Assembly: GCF_022662335.1 (NCBI RefSeq)
Contig: NZ_JAKNQJ010000017.1
Span: forward strand, 1-59,372
Reading direction: 5' to 3'
DNA from: Sphingomonas sp. CROZ-RG-20F-R02-07
GTDB lineage: Bacteria; Pseudomonadota; Alphaproteobacteria; Sphingomonadales; Sphingomonadaceae
Length of the DNA stretch: 59,372 nt
Within the stretch, counting starts at the first letter, position 1; each line of letters starts with the position of its first letter. The translations under genes and the position numbers were made by a program. Of this stretch, positions 36,241 through 45,486 are shown piece by piece. Below the pieces are notes generated by a model. The model did not search any database and had not been told where the DNA came from. It saw only the letters and a list, made by a program, of their open reading frames with translations.

Positions 36241-38565
36241 ATGATGGTTTTCCGGAACTCGGTCGCCAGGACGGCGTTGGCCATAGCGCTGATCGCGGGT
36301 GCCGCGCCCGCGCTGGCGCAGACGCCGCCCGCCGCACCCGACCCCGTCACCCCCCAGGCTTCGGGCCAGTTGACCGATCCCGCCCAGAGCGCGCCCGGCG
36401 GCCCCACCTCCAATGTCGACAGCGCCACCACCACGGGCGAGATCATCGTCACCGCCAACAAGCGCGCGGAAAACATCCAGCGCGTGCCGCTCGCCGTTTC
36501 GGTGGTGGCGCCCGCGCAGCTCGCCGCGGCCGGCGTGCGCAACTTCCAGGATCTCAGCAAGATCTCGCCCTCGCTCGTCGTGCGCCCCGCCGAGCAGCCG
36601 CAGAATTCCAACGTGTCGCTGCGCGGCGTCGGCACCTTCGCGTTCGGGATCGGCGTCGAATCGAGCGTCGCCGTGCTGGTCGACGAAGTGCCGCTGCCCT
36701 TCCAGGCGCGCGCCTTCACCGACCTGCCCGATGTCGAGCGGATCGAGGTGCTGCGCGGGCCGCAGAGCACGCTGTACGGCAAATCGGCCTCGGCCGGCCT
36801 CATCAACATCATCACCCGCGCGCCGACCGACACGCTGCGAGTCCATGCCAACGCCGTGGTCACCACCGACGACGAACATGGCGGCAATTTCAGCGTGTCG
36901 GGGCCGATCTCGCCCGATCTCGGCTACGTCGTCTCGGCGGCATACAATGCCTGGGGCGGCAACGTGCACAATGTGTACGACAACAAGGAGGTGAGCGGCC
37001 GCGAGTCGGTGAACCTGCGCGGCAAGCTGCGCTGGTCACCCGACGACCGCTCGTCGGTGACGCTGTCGGCCAATTACGTCAACGGCAACACCACCGTGGG
37101 CCGGCCGTTCATCGCGGTGGCGCCGGGCGCGCTGCTGCGCGGCCAGCCGGGGCTCACCCCGGCGGTGGTGTTTCCCGGCGTGACGCCCGGCCCCGACAAC
37201 CAGAATATCAGCAACAATTTCGACGCCCGCACCAAATACTCGGGGGGTGGCGGCTATCTGCGCACCGAACTCAGCGTGTTGGGCGACATGAACTTCATCA
37301 CCATCACCTCGTACGACCGGTTCCACCTGGACGATTATCTCGATCAGGACGACACCTCGGCGCCGGGCGCTTACGGCAACAACAACCAGCTCGGCGCGTT
37401 CGATTCCGAACAGATCACCAACGAGATGCGGCTGCAATCGGCGAGCAACAAGCCGTTCCGCTATACGCTCGGCACCTATTTCGCCAATGTGAGCTTCAAC
37501 CGCCCCTTCTTCCGCGGGCCCGTCTTCTCGCTCGCCAACTGGTCCGCCACGTCGAAGTCGCGCCAGGTCGCGGGCTTCGCGCAGTTCGACTGGGAGTTCC
37601 TGCCCAAGCTGACGCTGACGGGCGGCGGCCGCGTCCAGAACGAAGCGGTCGCCTATAATTACGCCGACCGCAACGCCAACACCTTCTACAGCGGCCATGC
37701 GGAGGATACCGCGGGCACCTACAAGGCCAGCCTGCGGTATGAATTCACGCCCGACCTGATGGTGTTCGGCACCTATGCCACCGGGTACAAGGGCCAGACC
37801 TATGATCTGTCCACCGGCTTCAACCAGAACCGCGCGGCAGCCGGGCCGATCAAGCCGGAACGCTCGCGCGACCGCGAGATCGGTGCGCGAACCCAGTTCT
37901 TCGAGCACCATCTGACGCTCAACCTCACGCTCTTCGACACCGATTATACCAATTTGCAGGCGCAATCGATCGAGACGCTGGCGGACGGCACGCAGAATTA
38001 CCGCCTGACCAATGTCGGCGGGCTCAACACCAAGGGGATCGAGCTCGAGGCCTCCGCGCGGCTCGGCGACGACCTCAATCTGAACGGCGCGGCGACGTAT
38101 CTCGATGCGCATTATACCGATTACCCGGTCGGCCAATGCTATCCGCTGCAGACCGCGGCGCAGGGCTGCACCGGAAGCCCCGCGCGCCAGAACCTGACCG
38201 GGATGCGCGTGGCGCAGGCGCCCGAATGGAAGTTCAACGTGAGCGCCGATTATTCGCCCAAGCTCGGCCGCGATCTGCGCGGCGTCGCGCAGGTGAACTG
38301 GCAGTTCCAGACCCGCGTCAACTATGCGATCGACGATCCCCAGACGCTTCAGAAGGCGTTCCACATCGTCAATCTCGGGCTCGGCGTGCGCGGGCCGGAG
38401 CGGCGCTGGGAACTGGTCGCCTTCGTCAACAACGTGTTCGATCAGCGCTATTATTCGTCGCTCATCAACACCGCGGGCAATTTCGGCAATCAGGTGGCGA
38501 CGCAGGCGCTGCTGCCGCGCGATTTCCGCCGCTATGCCGGCTTGCGGCTCGCGCTGAACTATTGA
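36241..38565 (+). CDS. TonB-dependent outer membrane receptor
   Basis: A 774-residue receptor. A signal peptide ends at PALAQ. A TonB-box-like EIIVTANKRAENIQRVP starts the plug, with the plug signature VERIEVLRGPQSTLYGKSASAGLINI at ~180-205. A 22-strand barrel follows, ending in the aromatic LRLALNY. It lacks the extended N-terminal FecA-type signalling domain. It is the first gene of an operon with a hydrolase, uxuA and a beta-glucuronidase, so its likely cargo is a glucuronide or uronic-acid oligosaccharide. The start ATG has GGGAGAGG upstream. Confidence 0.9.
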   Translation: MMVFRNSVARTALAIALIAGAAPALAQTPPAAPDPVTPQASGQLTDPAQSAPGGPTSNVDSATTTGEIIVTANKRAENIQRVPLAVSVVAPAQLAAAGVRNFQDLSKISPSLVVRPAEQPQNSNVSLRGVGTFAFGIGVESSVAVLVDEVPLPFQARAFTDLPDVERIEVLRGPQSTLYGKSASAGLINIITRAPTDTLRVHANAVVTTDDEHGGNFSVSGPISPDLGYVVSAAYNAWGGNVHNVYDNKEVSGRESVNLRGKLRWSPDDRSSVTLSANYVNGNTTVGRPFIAVAPGALLRGQPGLTPAVVFPGVTPGPDNQNISNNFDARTKYSGGGGYLRTELSVLGDMNFITITSYDRFHLDDYLDQDDTSAPGAYGNNNQLGAFDSEQITNEMRLQSASNKPFRYTLGTYFANVSFNRPFFRGPVFSLANWSATSKSRQVAGFAQFDWEFLPKLTLTGGGRVQNEAVAYNYADRNANTFYSGHAEDTAGTYKASLRYEFTPDLMVFGTYATGYKGQTYDLSTGFNQNRAAAGPIKPERSRDREIGARTQFFEHHLTLNLTLFDTDYTNLQAQSIETLADGTQNYRLTNVGGLNTKGIELEASARLGDDLNLNGAATYLDAHYTDYPVGQCYPLQTAAQGCTGSPARQNLTGMRVAQAPEWKFNVSADYSPKLGRDLRGVAQVNWQFQTRVNYAIDDPQTLQKAFHIVNLGLGVRGPERRWELVAFVNNVFDQRYYSSLINTAGNFGNQVATQALLPRDFRRYAGLRLALNY

Positions 38566-38588
38566 GGCACGCAAGCGGGAGAGTGGCG

Positions 38589-39893
38589 ATGGGTTCGAGG
38601 ATCGGAATGGCGATCGGCGCGGCGCTCGCGCTGGCCGCGGCGGTGGGCGTGACGGCGCAAGAGCCGCTGGCCCGGCCCAGCGTGGATTCGCCCGAACTGG
38701 CGGCGCTCGGCGCCTATCCGGTGGGGATCGCCGACGCCGCGTTCGACCAGCCCGGCCAGATCGATCTGCGCCCCGACGCCCCCGCCGGCGCGCGGGCCAA
38801 TCGCCACCTGCCGCTCATGATCTGGTATCCCGCCGCCGCGCCGGGCGCGGGGATCACCTATCGCACCGCTTTGTCGGGCGAGGATGGCGTCGACGTGCCG
38901 TTCGACCTGCCCGGCATCGCCACGCGCGGCGCCGCCGCCGCGCGTGGTCGCTTCCCGCTCGTCATCCTGGCGCACGGCTATGGCAACACGCCCGCGGTGC
39001 TGTCCTGGCTCGGCGAGAATCTGGCGAGCAAGGGCTATGTGGTCGTGGCGCCCGCCTTCGGGGATCCGGCGATCAGCCTGCGCACCGCCGCGGCGCGCGC
39101 GGGGCCGATCGCGCGCCGTCCGCTCGACATCGCCTTCGTCGCGCGCGAGGCGCAGCGCCGCGCGCGGGCCGGCATGGGCGTATTCGCTGCGGCCGATGCC
39201 GATCGCACCGCGCTGATCGGCTACTCGATGGGCGGTTATGGCGTGCTCACGGCCGCGGGCGCGCCGATCGACCCCGCGCTCGCCGGGCTGACGCGCGGTG
39301 CGCTCGCGCCCTATGTCGCCGGGGGCGCCCAAAGCGCCGCCCTCAAGGTCGCGAACCTCAAGGCGGTGGTCGCGATCTCGCCGGCGAACCGCTTCGGGGA
39401 CACGCCGATCTGGTCGGGCGACGGCATCGCCGCGGTGACCACGCCGACGCTGTTCGTCGTCGGCAGCCAGGATCATGTGGTCGGCTATGACGGGGTGCGC
39501 GCGCTGTTCGACGGCGCGGTCCATGCGCCGCGCTATCTGCTGACCTTCAAGGAGGCGGGGCACAGCATCGCGCTGGTCGGCGCACCGCCGGCCATGCGCC
39601 GCCGCTTCTGGGATCTCGACTGGTTCGAGGACGCGGTGTGGCGCAAGGACCGGCTGCTGCCGGTGGAGGCGCATTTCATCACCGCCTTTCTTGACCGCCA
39701 TGTGAAGGGCGACGCGAGCAGGGACGCCTATCTCGACGGTCTCGTCGCCGATTCCGATTCCGGCCGCTGGGCCACGGCACCGATCGGCCGCTATGCCGGT
39801 TACAGCCCGGGGCCGCCCGCCGCGACGACCTGGAAGGGATTCCAGCCGAGCCGCGCCACGGGCATGATGTTCGAGACCAAGCCTGCACGATGA
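38589..39893 (+). CDS. Exported alpha/beta hydrolase of unknown substrate
   Basis: A 434-residue protein with a signal peptide (MGSRIGMAIGAALALAAAVGVTAQ). The hydrolase fold has the oxyanion stretch LVILAHGYGNTP, the nucleophile elbow GYSMGGYG, an acid candidate in VGSQDHVVG and the catalytic histidine in KEAGHSIAL. It resembles secreted dienelactone-hydrolase or platelet-activating-factor-acetylhydrolase-like esterases. It lies 23 bases after the receptor gene, and the uxuA start overlaps its stop, so it is a dedicated part of the glucuronide operon. It may remove acyl or ester groups from imported glucuronides; this is inference. Confidence 0.75.
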   Translation: MGSRIGMAIGAALALAAAVGVTAQEPLARPSVDSPELAALGAYPVGIADAAFDQPGQIDLRPDAPAGARANRHLPLMIWYPAAAPGAGITYRTALSGEDGVDVPFDLPGIATRGAAAARGRFPLVILAHGYGNTPAVLSWLGENLASKGYVVVAPAFGDPAISLRTAAARAGPIARRPLDIAFVAREAQRRARAGMGVFAAADADRTALIGYSMGGYGVLTAAGAPIDPALAGLTRGALAPYVAGGAQSAALKVANLKAVVAISPANRFGDTPIWSGDGIAAVTTPTLFVVGSQDHVVGYDGVRALFDGAVHAPRYLLTFKEAGHSIALVGAPPAMRRRFWDLDWFEDAVWRKDRLLPVEAHFITAFLDRHVKGDASRDAYLDGLVADSDSGRWATAPIGRYAGYSPGPPAATTWKGFQPSRATGMMFETKPAR

Positions 39894-41092
39894 ACGCGAC
39901 GATGGACGATAGGACCGGCCCCGTATGGATGACGCCGACGATGCGCTGGTTCGGCCCCGCCGATCCGGTGGCGCTGCGCGATATCCGCCAGGCGGGCGCG
40001 ACGGGGATCGTCACCGCGCTGCACGAACTGCCCAACGGCGCGGTGTGGCCGCACGAGGCGATCGCCGCGCGCAAGGCGATGATCCGCGCCGCCGGGCTCG
40101 ACTGGACGGTGGTCGAAAGCCTGCCGGTGGACGAGGGGATCAAGGTGCGCGGCCCGGATTGGGACCGGCTGATCGCCGCCTATACCGAAAGCCTGCGCCA
40201 TCTCGCGGCGAACGGCATCCGCACCGTCACCTATAATTTCATGCCGCTGCTCGACTGGACGCGGACCGATCTGGCCTGGCCCCTGCCCGACGGGGCGCTG
40301 GCACTCCGTTTCGAACTGACCGCCGTCGCGGCCTTCGATCTGTTCCTGCTGAAGCGGCCGCGCGCGGCGGCCGACTATCCCGCCGAGACGCTGGCGGCGG
40401 CCGAACGCCGCTTCGCCGCGATGGACGACGCCGCGCGGCACCGGCTGGAGCGGACGATCATCGCCGGCCTGCCGGGCAGCGAGGAGAGCTTCACGCTCGA
40501 CGCGTTCCGCCAGGCGATGACGCTCTATGACGGGCTCGACGCCGACGGGCTGCGCGCGAACCATGTCGCCTTTCTCGAGGCCGTCTGCCCGGTCGCCGAC
40601 GCGCTGGGGCTGGCGCTCGTCGTCCATCCCGACGATCCGCCCTTCCCGATCTTCGGCCTGCCGCGCGTCGTCAGCACCGAGGCGGATGTGGCCGAACTGT
40701 TCCGCCGGGTGCCGGCGGCGTCGAACGGGCTGTGCCTGTGCACCGGGTCGTTCGGCGTCCGCGCCGACAACGACCTGCCCGGCATGGTCGAGCGGCTGGG
40801 CGACCGGATCGGCTTTCTCCATCTCCGCTCTGTCCGGCGCGAAGCGGACGGCGCGTTCCACGAGGCAGCGCATCTCGAGGGCGATGCGGGCATGCCGGCG
40901 GTGATGGCCGCGGTGCACCGCCTGCAACAGCGCACCGGCCGCGCCTTGCCGATGCGCCCCGACCATGGCCACCAGATGCTCGACGACCTGAACCGGCGCA
41001 CCAATCCGGGCTATTCGCTGCTCGGCCGGATGCGGGGCCTGGCCGAGCTCCGCGGGCTGGAGCGCGGCGTGGCGCAGGCGGCGAGGGTATAA
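39890..41092 (+). CDS. uxuA: Mannonate dehydratase
   Basis: Dehydrates D-mannonate to 2-keto-3-deoxygluconate, following UxaC and UxuB and feeding KdgK. The 400-residue protein has the family blocks MRWFGPADPVALRDIRQAGA at the start, VTYNFMPLLDWTRTDL, VHPDDPPFPIFGLPR, NGLCLCTGSFG and the C-terminal MRPDHGHQMLDD; these contain the metal-binding His, Cys and Asp residues. The start ATG overlaps the hydrolase stop by four bases. Confidence 0.95.
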   Translation: MNATMDDRTGPVWMTPTMRWFGPADPVALRDIRQAGATGIVTALHELPNGAVWPHEAIAARKAMIRAAGLDWTVVESLPVDEGIKVRGPDWDRLIAAYTESLRHLAANGIRTVTYNFMPLLDWTRTDLAWPLPDGALALRFELTAVAAFDLFLLKRPRAAADYPAETLAAAERRFAAMDDAARHRLERTIIAGLPGSEESFTLDAFRQAMTLYDGLDADGLRANHVAFLEAVCPVADALGLALVVHPDDPPFPIFGLPRVVSTEADVAELFRRVPAASNGLCLCTGSFGVRADNDLPGMVERLGDRIGFLHLRSVRREADGAFHEAAHLEGDAGMPAVMAAVHRLQQRTGRALPMRPDHGHQMLDDLNRRTNPGYSLLGRMRGLAELRGLERGVAQAARV

Positions 41093-41148
41093 GGCTGGAC
41101 GATCATGACGCGGTGCCCGCCGAGGCCCCGCGCGACAGGAGAGACGCG

Positions 41149-43023
41149 ATGACGATACCGGGCTGGACACGCGCGATCGCGATGACGCTGATGCTGGCGG
41201 CCACGCCGCTCGCCGCTCAGGAGCCGCCGCCGCGCCCGGCTCCGCTGCTGGTCGCCGCCGACCTGCGCGACGGCACCGATCTGTCGGGCGCATGGCATTA
41301 TTCGATCGATCCGTTCCGTTCGGGGATCGCCGGCTTTCACGGCGGCGCGCCCGATTCCGGCCAGCAGCGCTGGCGCGACGTCGATGTCCGCCAGGCGATG
41401 GCGAGCGACAGCCGGGTGCTCTACGAATTCGATCTCGCGCATTCGCCGCTGACGACCCTGCCCTCCTCCTGGCTGACCGAAGCGCCCGAGCTGCGCCATT
41501 ATGACGGGCTGATGTGGTATCAGCGCAGCTTCCCCGCGCCGGTCGCGCGCCGGGGGCGCTATTTCCTGCGCTTCGGCGCGGCAAACTATGCGACGATCGT
41601 CTATCTCAACGGCCGCGAAGTCGGCCGGCACGAAGGCGGCTTCACCCCCTTCGCGTTCGACGTGACGCGGTTGCTGCGCGACGGCGACAACCAGATCACC
41701 ATCGGCGTCGATTCGCAGGCGAACGAGGCGACCGTGCCGCCGCCCGTCACCGACTGGGAGAATTACGGCGGGATCACGCGCCCCGTCCGGCTGATCGCCA
41801 CGCCCGACACCTATGTCGACGATGCGTGGGTGCGGCTGGCGCGCGACGGCACCCTGGCGGTCGACGTGCATCTCGACGGGCCGCAGGCGGCGAATCATCC
41901 GGTTGCGCTGCACATCGCCGACCTGAAGCTGGACCGCGCCGGGGTGACGGATGCGCGGGGCGACTGGCACGCGACGATCGCCGCGCCGCGCGCGCTGGTC
42001 CGCTGGTCGCCCGATCGGCCGCGGCTCTACGACGTCGCGGTCAGCGCGGGCGCGGATCGCTGGCGCGACCGGATCGGCTTTCGCACGCTGGCGGTGCGCG
42101 GGTCGGACATCCTGCTCAACGGCCGCCCGATCTTCCTGCGCGGCATCTCGATGCACGAGGAGGAGCTGGGCGTCGATCCGACGCGCGCGATGACGCCCGC
42201 CGCCGCGCGCGCGCTGCTCGGCGAGATCAAGGACGGGCTGCACGGCAATTACGTCCGCCTGGCGCATTACCCACACAGCGAGGTGACGCTGCGCCTCGCC
42301 GACGAGATGGGCCTGCTCGTCTGGAGCGAGGTGCCGGTCTATTGGCGCGTCGCCTGGTCGAACCCGGCGACGCTGGCGCGCGCGCGGACGATGCTGGCCG
42401 AAAACATCCTGCGCGATCGCAACCGCGCGGCGGTGGCGATCTGGAGCGTCGCCAACGAGACGCCGGTGACGGACGCGCGCAACGCGTTCCTGCGCACGCT
42501 GGTGGCCGATGCCCGCCGGCTCGACGACACGCGGCTCGTCAGCGCCGCCCTGCTGGTGGAGCGATCGGACGCGGGCGGCCATCCGGTGATGACGCTGGCC
42601 GATCCGCTCGCCGACTCGCTCGATGTGCTGGCGATCAACACCTATAACGGCTGGTACACGCAGGATCGCCTCGCCGATCTGCCGGGGAGCATCTGGCACG
42701 TGCCCCCGAACCGGCCGCTGATCTTTTCCGAGCTGGGCGCGGACGCGCGCGCGGGCTTCCACGATCCCGTTCACGAACAGAAATTCTCCGAGGAGTTCCA
42801 GGCGGATTATTACCGCGCCACGCTGGCCATGGCGGACCGGCTGCCGACGCTGCGGGGCCTGTCGCCCTGGATCCTGAAGGATTTCCGCTCGCCGCGCCGG
42901 CAGAACCCCGATTTCCAGCAGGGCTGGAACCGCAAGGGGCTGATCTCCGAAACGGGCGAGCGCAAGGCCGCGTTCGACGTGCTGGCGGCCTATTATCACG
43001 GCAAGGAGGCGACGCCCCGGTGA
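41149..43023 (+). CDS. Beta-glucuronidase, GH2 family, exported
   Basis: A 624-residue GH2 enzyme with a signal peptide ending in TPLAAQ. The sugar-binding and immunoglobulin-like domains fill the first half; the barrel starts near FLRGISMHEEE. E437 in SVANETP is the acid/base and E528 in IFSELGAD the nucleophile. N594 and K596 in WNRKG match the Asn-x-Lys motif that in beta-glucuronidases recognises the substrate carboxylate, so it likely releases D-glucuronate rather than galactose. An AGGAGAG ribosome site precedes the ATG. It is the fourth gene of the receptor operon after a 56-base gap. Confidence 0.88.
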   Translation: MTIPGWTRAIAMTLMLAATPLAAQEPPPRPAPLLVAADLRDGTDLSGAWHYSIDPFRSGIAGFHGGAPDSGQQRWRDVDVRQAMASDSRVLYEFDLAHSPLTTLPSSWLTEAPELRHYDGLMWYQRSFPAPVARRGRYFLRFGAANYATIVYLNGREVGRHEGGFTPFAFDVTRLLRDGDNQITIGVDSQANEATVPPPVTDWENYGGITRPVRLIATPDTYVDDAWVRLARDGTLAVDVHLDGPQAANHPVALHIADLKLDRAGVTDARGDWHATIAAPRALVRWSPDRPRLYDVAVSAGADRWRDRIGFRTLAVRGSDILLNGRPIFLRGISMHEEELGVDPTRAMTPAAARALLGEIKDGLHGNYVRLAHYPHSEVTLRLADEMGLLVWSEVPVYWRVAWSNPATLARARTMLAENILRDRNRAAVAIWSVANETPVTDARNAFLRTLVADARRLDDTRLVSAALLVERSDAGGHPVMTLADPLADSLDVLAINTYNGWYTQDRLADLPGSIWHVPPNRPLIFSELGADARAGFHDPVHEQKFSEEFQADYYRATLAMADRLPTLRGLSPWILKDFRSPRRQNPDFQQGWNRKGLISETGERKAAFDVLAAYYHGKEATPR

Positions 43024-43045
43024 AGCGGGGCCCCGGCCGGTCGCG

Positions 43046-43072
43046 GGTTGGGGATATATAATTTCCGCAACC
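43046..43072. promoter_or_regulatory. Imperfect dyad with consensus -10 before the RND operon
   Basis: GGTTGGGGA at the left and TTTCCGCAACC at the right form an imperfect inverted repeat around an AT-rich centre that contains TATAAT (43057-43062). There is no recognisable -35, so the promoter may depend on an activator, possibly the response regulator encoded at 49835-50512. The AT-rich island stands out in this GC-rich region. Confidence 0.45.
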
Positions 43073-43135
43073 ACCGAGGGGCGAGCTAGTGCGGCGGGCG
43101 CAGCACGGGGAGCAGATCCGCTCGGGAGACGTGGC

Positions 43136-44461
43136 ATGAAGACCTTGCCGAACGCGGTCGGCGCGCTCGCCGCGCTTCTGCTCGGCGGGTGCGCCCATTA
43201 TGGCGCGCTGCCGCTGGCACCGGCCGCGCCGCTCGCCCCGCGCATCGATGCGCTGGCCAGCGCCCCGGCGCCGGGCACGCCGCTGTCGATCGCGCAGGTG
43301 GTCGGCCTCGCGCTGGCGAACAACCCCGATCTCCAGGCCGCGCGGCGCAACCGCGCGGTCGCCGCCGGGCGTACCCGGCAGGCCGGCATCCTCCCCAATC
43401 CGGCGCTGACCGGCGCGTTCCTGCCGCTGCTGTCGGGCCCCGGCACCGTGCCGGCGTGGAACATCGGCATCGGCCAGGATATTAAGGCACTCGTCACCTA
43501 TCGGTCAAAACGCCGCGCCGCGGCCGATGGCGAGCAGCAGGTGGCCGCCGAGATCGTCTGGCAGGAGTGGCAGGTGGCGGGGCAGGCGCGGCAGATCGCG
43601 GCGGATCTGATCGTCGGCGCCCGCACCCGGCCCAGCTATGCGGCGGCCTATCGCCTGCTCGCCGACCGCAACGCCAAGCTCGAACAGGCGCTCGCCGCGC
43701 GCAACACCACGCTGGTGATCGTCGCGCCCGACCGGATCGCGCTGCAGGCCGCGCGCACGGCGCTCGATGCTTTCGACCAGAAGCAACTGGCATCGATGCA
43801 TCAACTCGATGCGCTGCTGGGGCTTGCGCCCGACGTGGTCGTGCCGCTCGCCGCCAAACCCGATCTGCCGCCGTTCGATCCGGCTGCGATCCGCGCCGGG
43901 CTCGGCGCCCTGCCCAGCCGACGGCCCGATCTGATCGCGTTGCAGATGGGCTATGCCGCCGCCGACGAGCAGGTGCGGCAGGCGATCCTCTCGCAATTCC
44001 CCGATCTGGTGCTGGGCGGCAGCGCCACCAGCGACAGTTCGAAGGTCGTCAATGGCGGCCCCGGCGCGACGCTCGGCCTGCCGCTGTTCGATCGCAACCG
44101 GAGCAATATCGCGATCGCCGAGGCGACGCGTGCGCAGCTCCACGCCGATTATGCGGCGCGGCTGGCGACAGCAACGGGCACGGTCGGCGCGATGCTGCGC
44201 GAGATGGAGCAGCTCTCGGCGCAGCTCGCCGCGCAGCGCCGCGACCTGCCCGCAGCGCGCCTCGCCGCCGCTCGCGCGCAAACCGCGTTCGGCCAGTCCA
44301 ACATCGACGAGCGCAGCTATATCGATCTCGTCTCGAACCGCTTCACCAAGGAACAGGACATCATGACGCTGGAACTGGCGTTGCTCGATCGGCGGATCGC
44401 GCTGCAGACGCTGGTCGGCGACGGCCTGCCGACCGTCGACCTGCCGGTGGCGCCGCGATGA
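43136..44461 (+). CDS. TolC-family outer membrane efflux lipoprotein
   Basis: A 441-residue outer-membrane channel. The signal peptide ends in a lipobox, LLGGC, so Cys19 should carry lipid. Two OEP repeats follow; the first begins near ALANNPDLQAARRNRAVAAGR, with long coiled helices rich in Ala, Gln and Arg and short beta segments (GIGQDI; GLPLFDRNR). It is the first gene of a three-gene tripartite export operon, and the adaptor start overlaps its stop. The substrate is unknown; the layout resembles heavy-metal or CzcC-like systems as much as drug pumps. Confidence 0.85.
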   Translation: MKTLPNAVGALAALLLGGCAHYGALPLAPAAPLAPRIDALASAPAPGTPLSIAQVVGLALANNPDLQAARRNRAVAAGRTRQAGILPNPALTGAFLPLLSGPGTVPAWNIGIGQDIKALVTYRSKRRAAADGEQQVAAEIVWQEWQVAGQARQIAADLIVGARTRPSYAAAYRLLADRNAKLEQALAARNTTLVIVAPDRIALQAARTALDAFDQKQLASMHQLDALLGLAPDVVVPLAAKPDLPPFDPAAIRAGLGALPSRRPDLIALQMGYAAADEQVRQAILSQFPDLVLGGSATSDSSKVVNGGPGATLGLPLFDRNRSNIAIAEATRAQLHADYAARLATATGTVGAMLREMEQLSAQLAAQRRDLPAARLAAARAQTAFGQSNIDERSYIDLVSNRFTKEQDIMTLELALLDRRIALQTLVGDGLPTVDLPVAPR

Positions 44462-45486
44462 GGGCGCGGACGGCGCTCGTCGCCACGATCCTGCTAAGCG
44501 GATGTGGCGGCGGGACGCCCGATGCCGCGCCGACGCCGACGCCCAGCGTGCTCGTCTCCACCGCCGCGCCGATACCGGGATCGCTGCCGCGCACCGTCAC
44601 CGCTTACGGGTCGGTCGCGCCCGCACTCGACGGCACGCGGACCTTCAGCGAGGCGCAGCCGGGGCAAGTGACCCGGCTGATGGTCACGCCGGGCGCGGCG
44701 GTGCATGCCGGGCAGGCGCTCGCGCGCTTCGTCACCGCGCCGTCCGCGCGCAGCAGCTACACGCAGGCGGTCGACGCGCTGAAGGCCGCGCAGAAGCAAC
44801 GCGCCACCACCGCGCAATTGCTGGGTCAGCAATTCGCCACCCAGGACCAGCTCGTGCAGGCGGACCGGGCGGTCGCCGACGCACAGACCGCGCTCGCCGC
44901 ACTGCGGGCCGAAGGGGCGGGGGCCGACGGCCATCTGCTAACCGCACCGTTCGACGGCATCGTCACCGCCGTCACCGTGGCGCAGGGCGACCGCACCCCG
45001 GCCGGCGCGGCGATCCTCACTTTGGTGAAGGCGGGCGGCGTCGTCGTGACGGTGGGCATCGATCCGTCCGAACGCGGCGCGGTCGCGATCGGCCAGCCCG
45101 CGTCGCTGGTGCGGCTCTCGGGGGGGGCACCGCTCGCGGGACATGTGCTGCGCGTCGACAGCGCGCTCAACGCGAAGACGCGGCTGGTGGACATCGACAT
45201 CGCCTTTCCGCGCGGCAGCCTGCTGCCCGGCGAGGGCATGCGGGTCGCGATCGCCACCGGGCAGATATCGGGCTGGGTGGTGCCACACCGCGCGGTGGTC
45301 ACCGCCGGCGGCCCGACGCACGTCTTCCAGATCGCCGGCGGTAAGGCCAAGGCGGTGCCCGTCGCGGTCGCGCTCGCCTCCGACGACGGCGATGTCGTCA
45401 CCGGCGCGATCGACCGGCAACGACCGCTGATCGTCGACGGCGCCTATCAGGTGCAGGACGGCGATGCCGTGCGGCGGTCGCGCTGA
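44458..45486 (+). CDS. RND efflux periplasmic adaptor (membrane fusion protein)
   Basis: A 342-residue adaptor with a lipoprotein signal (ILLSGCGGG). A barrel-sandwich half (PGQVTRLMVTPGAAVHAGQALARF) and its second half (LLTAPFDGIVTAVTVAQGDRTPAG) flank a short alpha-hairpin. The beta-barrel and membrane-proximal domains follow. It is shorter than AcrA-type adaptors, mainly because the hairpin is short. Starts in overlap with the channel gene and ends one base into the permease gene, so the three are produced together. Confidence 0.88.
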   Translation: MRARTALVATILLSGCGGGTPDAAPTPTPSVLVSTAAPIPGSLPRTVTAYGSVAPALDGTRTFSEAQPGQVTRLMVTPGAAVHAGQALARFVTAPSARSSYTQAVDALKAAQKQRATTAQLLGQQFATQDQLVQADRAVADAQTALAALRAEGAGADGHLLTAPFDGIVTAVTVAQGDRTPAGAAILTLVKAGGVVVTVGIDPSERGAVAIGQPASLVRLSGGAPLAGHVLRVDSALNAKTRLVDIDIAFPRGSLLPGEGMRVAIATGQISGWVVPHRAVVTAGGPTHVFQIAGGKAKAVPVAVALASDDGDVVTGAIDRQRPLIVDGAYQVQDGDAVRRSR

